DNA from: Trichobilharzia szidati
Taxonomy: Eukaryota > Platyhelminthes > Trematoda > Strigeidida > Schistosomatidae
DNA length: 64,000 bases
Reading direction: 5' to 3'
Assembly (NCBI GenBank): GCA_944472155.2
Contig: OX235272.1
Location: 95,114,020-95,178,019, forward strand
Under the pieces are notes generated by a model, which saw only the letters and a program-made list of their open reading frames with translations, was not told where the DNA came from and made no database searches. A program made the translations under genes and the position numbers. This document shows, piece after piece, positions 61,501-64,000 of this stretch. Position 1 is the stretch's first letter, and the number at the start of each line of letters is the position of its first letter.

Positions 61501-62861
61501 ACGAAAGTTGCATACAGCTGAATGTCTCATTATCCCGTCTACCTTTGTGTGGCAACTCGAATTGCTGCACTTCGGTGCCAAGTTCTATGTTGAATCCAGC
61601 AGCAGCAGCAGCAACAGCTGAATGTAAATCTTCCAATCTAAATGTCACACTGAGTGCAACAATTTCCTCGTAATTTTACTGGATGACATGGAAACTTCAA
61701 AATGACAAGTGGCAATTCATCTACATGTGCACCTCCTAATACAAATCAGCATAAAACCTCATTTATTGGTATCTTTAGAACATATATACTCGTTAAAGTT
61801 TGGCGAAATTTAAACTCGTTGGTTTGCCACCACAAACCTTGAAGAACGGCGGTCAGTAATCAAGACTCATAGGAGCATCAAATGAAGTACGAGAATCAGG
61901 GATAACTTAGGTGGCAATTCTAAATTGTAAACAGAAGAGCCTTGCCATATTCGACAGGATTCCAGGATCCATGTTCGATTGACGCCTAAATAAAAAAGAA
62001 TTGATTCAGCTGGGACATTCCTAAGTACTCTGTTTGACACCGAAAGGATATCCGATTATCAAAACTCAGATGCCGTAGTGAGCAGCAATCTGGTTTGTTC
62101 ATACAAGCATATTGTGCAGCTGAATTCATTTCGACGTTGCAATTCTGAATCCATGGGCATTCATAGACGAGTTTTTAAAATTGTCTTTTGATTTTTTACT
62201 TTGACATTTTTTATCACTCCTTGATTACCCTTTTGTTATTGTGAAATAGGGCGGTGCACGTCAGATAAGTTAAACACATGGGGAACATAGGGATTCACCG
62301 AGTTGGAATATACTGTTTCACATGAGACTACCCACTTGGAGTCGACGGGTGTTTTACCCGTTTAGGCAAACTAATTACAACTAACAAGTCAGAGGTTTAA
62401 AGGGTGATACACTTATTGTGGCTTGAAACGCTGACAATAATTACTAACTACAAAAACGATATTTTCTAAATTTACTTATGAACTTGCACATGATTGAACA
62501 GGTGTGTAGTTCTTTGGTTAGTTTTCTAAGCTCATCAGCTGAATGTATTCTTGAACACAGTTTATATAAAGTACTGTTTATCGAAATATAGTTAGTGAGA
62601 TGAGAAACCAGAAGACTGAAATACTTGATTGACCTTTATGTTTAAAGAATTAGCATCATTTATCTTCTTTATTAAATCATTATAATTTAGGTGAAAAGGT
62701 ACTTACAGTCACATGATTATAGATACTAGAATTCCAACCAAAGAGGTCAATTAGACGATATACTGAAGCCAACTTGCACCGAAGAGAACGCTCGCGACGA
62801 GAATACACAGCAGCATCACCACCACGAAGGTCGTTTATGGGAATAACACCACTTCGATGGC
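47510..62861 (-). CDS. ADD: Adducin (11 coding exons in window, 5' end missing)
   Basis: Spliced gene: complement of 62707-62861, 60968-61067, 59499-59629, 58467-58757, 55125-55445, 54228-54407, 52377-52689, 50980-51210, 50199-50436, 48622-48698, 47510-47590. About 705 residues are encoded here. The product matches metazoan adducin along its whole length: aldolase-like head (for example LRCKLASVYRLIDLFGW, VNPFGLLYHEITASSLIKV, GSTILGVNQATWALHSA), neck (LGELEFEAMMRHLDN), tail (NPFEKITDEELEMYRRE) and basic C-terminus (RRFKLPSFSLKSK). Adducins cap fast-growing actin ends and recruit spectrin to the membrane skeleton, and the C-terminus is the usual PKC and calmodulin target. All introns are GT...AG and phases agree, except in exon 54228-54407, which has one base too many. 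The first exon starts in phase 1, so at least one N-terminal exon lies beyond 64000. The head has lost aldolase metal ligands. No poly(A) signal could be assigned. Confidence 0.93.
47813..47925. repeat. Near-perfect 53-bp hairpin in the last adducin intron
   Basis: 47813-47865 pairs with 47873-47925 with about six mismatches and a 7-nt loop (GACTGGT). AATTCCATACTAGATAAG on the left mirrors the ATGGAATT end on the right. Could be a MITE or a structured RNA source. Confidence 0.85.
48040..48210 (+). repeat. SINE family F copy in adducin intron
   Basis: GAGTTCAAGGATCAATTCTC, CAGACCACTGGGTAGTATAA and CTAGCCCACATCCTGGTAGC align with the 42.3 kb copy. Confidence 0.5.
48335..48600 (-). repeat. SINE family C remnant plus linked repeat in adducin intron
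   Basis: GTTAGAGGCAATTAGCAAGA and a decayed hammerhead region, followed by TTCAGAACCAATACTAAGGAC as in the 37.6-38.0 kb copy. Confidence 0.55.
48622..48698 (-). CDS. ADD: Adducin exon: short acidic tail exon
   Basis: 77 nt, acceptor GCTATACAG, donor GTAAGTTGG. With the G from the previous exon it reads GRLAPPTATGTLTSEPSGTE, then DISESD, and exits in phase 0. It is too short to identify alone. It is supported by consensus splice sites and exact phase agreement with both neighbours. Confidence 0.82.
49501..49529 (+). repeat. (TA)n microsatellite in adducin intron
   Basis: Fourteen TA units in a row. Confidence 0.95.
50199..50436 (-). CDS. ADD: Adducin exon: tail, NPFEKITDEELEMYRRE segment
   Basis: 238 nt, phase 0 in, phase 1 out. 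Acceptor TTTTATAG, donor GTATGC. It encodes GLYSHQNPFEKITDEELEMY, RREIELKNNPELLAEMDRR, then a serine/threonine and acidic stretch ending SELGP plus one base. It corresponds to adducin GPNPFTTLTDRELEEYRREVERKQ, the last well-conserved block before the variable acidic tail. Confidence 0.92.
50655..50970 (+). mobile_element. RTE-like LINE remnant in adducin intron
   Basis: CTGAAGATCAGATGGCCAGA, AGGAGACCGTTGAGTGATAT and GTGACATGGAAGAGATCGTG match the 27.3-27.7 kb fragments. It lies antisense to adducin and ends just before the 50980 exon boundary. Confidence 0.65.
50980..51210 (-). CDS. ADD: Adducin exon: tail, TAGPQSRLL segment
   Basis: 231 nt, 77 codons, phase 0 at both ends. Acceptor CCTTATAG, donor GTAAGT. 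It contains TAGPQSRLLDG and ASKAIIQRDVRNAAVIYD, equivalent to adducin TAGPQSQVLCG and ASKAIIEKEYQPHVIV. The middle, with LTWDEARRVRDEGLVKVLG, is longer than in vertebrates. Confidence 0.92.
51600..51745 (+). repeat. Dispersed repeat in adducin intron
   Basis: TCTGGTTCTCTAGTTCTGTG and AAATAATGAATTATTTATC match the 35.1 kb repeat. Confidence 0.5.
52377..52689 (-). CDS. ADD: Adducin exon: proximal tail
   Basis: 313 nt, acceptor ATTTTTCAG, donor GTAAGA. After one leading base it encodes TLRREFSEKRWFNTPNKY..., a proline and glycine rich stretch, then NVFAPQGSNPKEYRDQQKK (phase 0 out). It aligns with adducin KTRWLN and NLFVPLNTNPKEVQEMRNKI. The proline-rich loop is specific to this lineage as far as can be seen. 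Confidence 0.92.
53370..53560 (-). repeat. SINE family F copy in adducin intron
   Basis: Minus strand: GATGTGGTTCATCGGTCCAA head, CATCAGCCCTCATACTATAA and TTGCGTCTTAGCCTGGTGCA body, aligned with 42235-42415. Confidence 0.6.
54228..54407 (-). CDS. ADD: Adducin exon with a 1-base frame disruption
   Basis: 180 nt, acceptor TTGTTTTAG, donor GTAAGTA. The first part reads EAMASPHRSRKSRVI in the frame inherited from the previous exon, then runs into TAG. The second part, in another frame, reads GHGASSQDDEIQIPPSASSV, then TATMAYYYDDGVLSGDETDTPRP, and joins the next exon in phase (TC+A). One A too many in the AAAA run (T4 on the plus strand at 54360-54363) explains this: with 179 nt the exon would be open and both junction phases would fit. 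It could be a sequence error, a frameshift allele or a decaying gene. Confidence 0.85.
55125..55445 (-). CDS. ADD: Adducin exon: neck region
   Basis: 321 nt, 107 codons, phase 0 at both ends. Acceptor TCATTTAG, donor GTATTG. It opens LLLASVGSENLILPTEKLKQ and closes LGELEFEAMMRHLDNAGCRT followed by GHLYRQ, matching the adducin segments NLVLLNPEKYKAK and [25 protein letters not shown]. The serine and asparagine rich middle (about 45 residues) is not conserved with vertebrates. Confidence 0.92.
56160..57470 (-). mobile_element. PLE remnant in adducin intron, sense to adducin
   Basis: Minus-strand frames: RT motif WRYVDDTF in a broken frame near 57275, LRTSVYKKPTHSNRYLDFNS at about 57080, KSIAGRVAF-type region near 56720, and the nuclease side (SRVVRLWERKNLAKVRMVDP, LITESLFIESTPNTYNRNDS) at 56590-56300. 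The terminus GATAACGTTTTGAGCAC lies near 56205. Same family as 3637-5459, with frameshifts and stops. Confidence 0.82.
57560..57790 (+). mobile_element. PLE scrap, opposite orientation
   Basis: RYFDFGSSHLVTVKEGLVQR then LSN-stop-ASSLTKSWKTHIK corresponds to the RYLDFRSSHP...LVKCLSDRA block of the 3.6 kb element. Confidence 0.6.
57950..58430 (-). mobile_element. LINE 3' end in adducin intron
   Basis: Minus strand: a run of SLSQ.RR, LVGVP and RRCIHSL-like residues is the C-terminal end of the LINE found at 32.4-33.4 kb. The 3' UTR motif GACTTGAACTGCTGCACATC follows at about 58005-58025. Immediately downstream of the 58467 exon boundary in adducin orientation. Confidence 0.65.
58467..58757 (-). 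CDS. ADD: Adducin exon: end of aldolase-like head, with insertion
   Basis: 291 nt, 97 codons, phase 0 at both ends. Acceptor CTTTTAG, donor GTAAAT. It starts VSCMKSGLLPLCNEAMILGE and ends ETVEEAWHYATNAIVACDTQ, like adducin AMKCGLLPISPEALSLGEVAY and GESVEEAFYYIHNLVVACEIQ. Between VAYY and LGPTARILFLR there are about 35 residues rich in N, D and A where human adducin has about 19. The conserved RNHGL is RSLGL, so the third aldolase metal histidine is also lost. Confidence 0.93.
59499..59629 (-). CDS. ADD: Adducin exon: head, former metal-ligand HxH segment
   Basis: 131 nt, acceptor TTAACAG, donor GTAAGA. With the shared glycine codon it reads GQILDPGSTILGVNQATWAL, then HSAVHSARADIRCIIHLDTPSTVA (phase 0 out). 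In vertebrate adducin the matching site is HIHTPAG, whose two histidines correspond to zinc ligands of class II aldolases. Here the second histidine is aspartate (HLD). Confidence 0.92.
59998..60150 (-). repeat. SINE family C copy in adducin intron, sense to adducin
   Basis: Minus strand: box B-like TTCGGGTTCGAATCTCAG, GGGACATGAGTTCCTCCGAG, then an intact hammerhead and the tail CTGCCGATTGCCTCCAACC. Aligned with 34443-34612. Confidence 0.85.
60024..60069 (-). ncRNA. Hammerhead ribozyme in sense orientation within adducin intron
   Basis: Minus strand: stem I CCTTG (60067-60063) pairs with CAAGG (60029-60025). Core CTGATGA (60062-60056). Stem II GTGC/GCAC with loop CAACCA. GAAA (60041-60038), stem III CCT/AGG, cleavage triplet GTC (60032-60030). 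Every conserved core base is present. Transcription of adducin would place it in the pre-mRNA intron between exons 60968-61067 and 59499-59629. Activity in cells is inference. Confidence 0.84.
60968..61067 (-). CDS. ADD: Adducin exon: head, PFGLLY segment
   Basis: 100 nt, acceptor TATTTCAG, donor GTAAGC. It encodes VCVSRNHEHYLVNPFGLLYH, then EITASSLIKVDSK plus one base (phase 1 out). This aligns with adducin HFLIVPFGLLYSEVTASSLVKINLQG. It joins cleanly to the 62707-62861 exon in phase 0. Confidence 0.92.
61440..61720 (+). repeat. LINE 3' UTR fragment in adducin intron
   Basis: TGTGTGGCAACTCGAATTGC and TGCACTTCGGTGCC match the 3' UTR at 33.5 kb. Includes a short CAG run (61603-61614). Confidence 0.6.
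62707..62861 (-). CDS. ADD: Adducin exon: start of aldolase-like head
   Basis: 155 nt, acceptor TTGTTCAG before 62861, donor GTAAGT after 62707. After two leading bases it reads 51 codons, HRSGVIPINDLRGGDAA to GWNSSIYNHVT, ending in phase 0. This corresponds to the adducin segment around PVNDLRGSD...LRCKLAAFYRLADLFGWSQLIYNHIT. The exon begins in phase 1, so an upstream exon must end with one base of a glycine-type codon. No convincing upstream exon was found between 62862 and 64000. Confidence 0.9.
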
Positions 62862-64000
62862 CTGAACAAAATAGCAAGATGGACATGACAGACATTCACG
62901 TAGGAAAACACATGAGAAGCAATAATACTAACATGCGAGTGACCACTTACACTACCTCCCTTCGACAAAATGCAGTAAAAGACGTACACTGCATTATTTC
63001 AAAACAACATAACATTCGTTCCCTTACGCATTTTTAACTAGAAGTAATCGAAATTCGTCTTGTCACTCCTGTGAACATTATGCAACCGCTTGAGTCAAGC
63101 CCAAATGTGAAAGTAGGGGTCATATATTAGGACACGCCTCCACTAACGCGTGGAACATATGGTTACATATCGGTGTAACTGAAATAATAAATATGGAAGG
63201 AATAATATATCACTACACTCAACACGGCTATACAATTATCCAGCAAAGAAGGGTAATGACGCATTTACAAAGTCTACATAATGACCTATTGAGCCTGTTA
63301 CATTTCAGAGAAGCGCTAAAATAATGGTGGCATAAAATATCATGTATGTTTGCATGGCAACATGATATGGCAGCCTTGACATGATCAAGAGCAATAAATT
63401 TTGCTCGAAACGTCATCAGTAAACATTACTGTATAACACTGTGACTTTATCAAAATAAATTTTATCCATAATGGAACATGAAAGCACCCCTGAAGTCTAC
63501 AAAGCAAGTTCGAACACATATGTTTACGACAAACTTCGTAAAACATGGGCACCGAGAGATACGCGGCGTGGTCGGTATCCTAGGGTACTAGATTAGGCGT
63601 CTGTACCTGAGTAATCCCAGACGATTCTGTGGTTTGCTGTCTCATAGCTGATAAGGAATCGATATTTAGGAAGTATGGAAATAGCCCTTGCATGGGTTGA
63701 GAATAGAGATGGTCACTCCATGAAGTGTTGACACTTCATCCTTTTAGCTACTACTGAAATGAATTTGAAGTAATGAACTCTATTACGATAGACATGCATA
63801 TAACGTCATTATTGGGTTCTTCGATTATTTTTAAATTTACGAAAAAATAATCATACAAAAATAGTGTACTAGAGAGGACATTGAAATTTTCAGTGCCACG
63901 GGAGACGCAAAAACTAACATAAGTTTGTTGACCTAGTTATAATTTTGACAAAGCTATTTAAAGAAATGATGCCAGCTTTTCAAAATTCAAATTTTAATAA
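62862..64000. other. Adducin upstream intron (presumed) with a PLE end
   Basis: No upstream adducin exon was found. 63385-63450 carries the PLE terminal block (GCTCGAAACGTCATCAG, then TATAACACTGTGACTTTATC). The rest is AT-rich without recognised content. Confidence 0.5.

Noticed and set aside
62907..62990. Possible upstream adducin exon ending at a GTAAGT donor near 62943
   Set aside because: In the phase required by the next exon the codon before the junction is TAG.
1..64000. CRISPR array or prokaryotic operon
   Set aside because: No regularly spaced direct repeats; spliced genes and SINE/LINE content show an animal genome.

Overview
The window is AT-rich, intron-bearing animal DNA packed with old retroelements. 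It has hammerhead-carrying tRNA-derived SINEs of the Sm-alpha type, Penelope-like elements (PLEs), several non-LTR LINE remnants and solo LTRs. One conserved metazoan gene has long introns full of these repeats. The combination points to a digenean flatworm, most likely a blood fluke (Schistosoma or a close relative). That placement is inference; no species call is possible by eye.

Right part (47.5-62.9 kb, minus strand): one protein-coding gene, adducin, can be rebuilt exon by exon. Eleven coding exons lie in the window. Every intron starts GT and ends AG, and phases agree at every junction except across one exon that carries an extra base. The exons cover the class II aldolase-like head, the neck, the tail and the basic MARCKS-like C-terminus with its stop codon at 47510. 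The N-terminal exon(s) lie beyond the right edge. The introns hold LINE and PLE fragments, SINEs, a long palindrome, an AT microsatellite and, in one intron, a hammerhead ribozyme with an intact core in the sense orientation of adducin.

Left and middle part (1-47.5 kb): no conserved host gene could be recognised. The stretch is a graveyard of mobile elements. It contains a PLE with 61-bp perfect inverted ends (3637-5459) and a second PLE family arranged as an inverted pair (9.6-11.0 kb). There are LINE remnants at 6.2-7.0, 16.65-19.2, 27.25-27.8 and 32.4-33.8 kb, and four solo LTRs (12.7, 20.7, 21.7, 23.6 kb). A 569-bp non-autonomous DNA transposon with target duplications lies at 29.96-30.53 kb. 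Two long inverted repeats and at least six SINE-like families complete the list. One 85-90 residue reading frame ending at a good splice donor (19460-19729) is the only other candidate coding segment.

The most interesting signal is the set of hammerhead ribozymes. Three SINE families (called here B, C and Sm-alpha-like) share the same catalytic scaffold with different stem sequences. Most copies have lost a core base, but the two best family C copies (34537-34581 plus, 60024-60069 minus) keep every core position and complementary stems.
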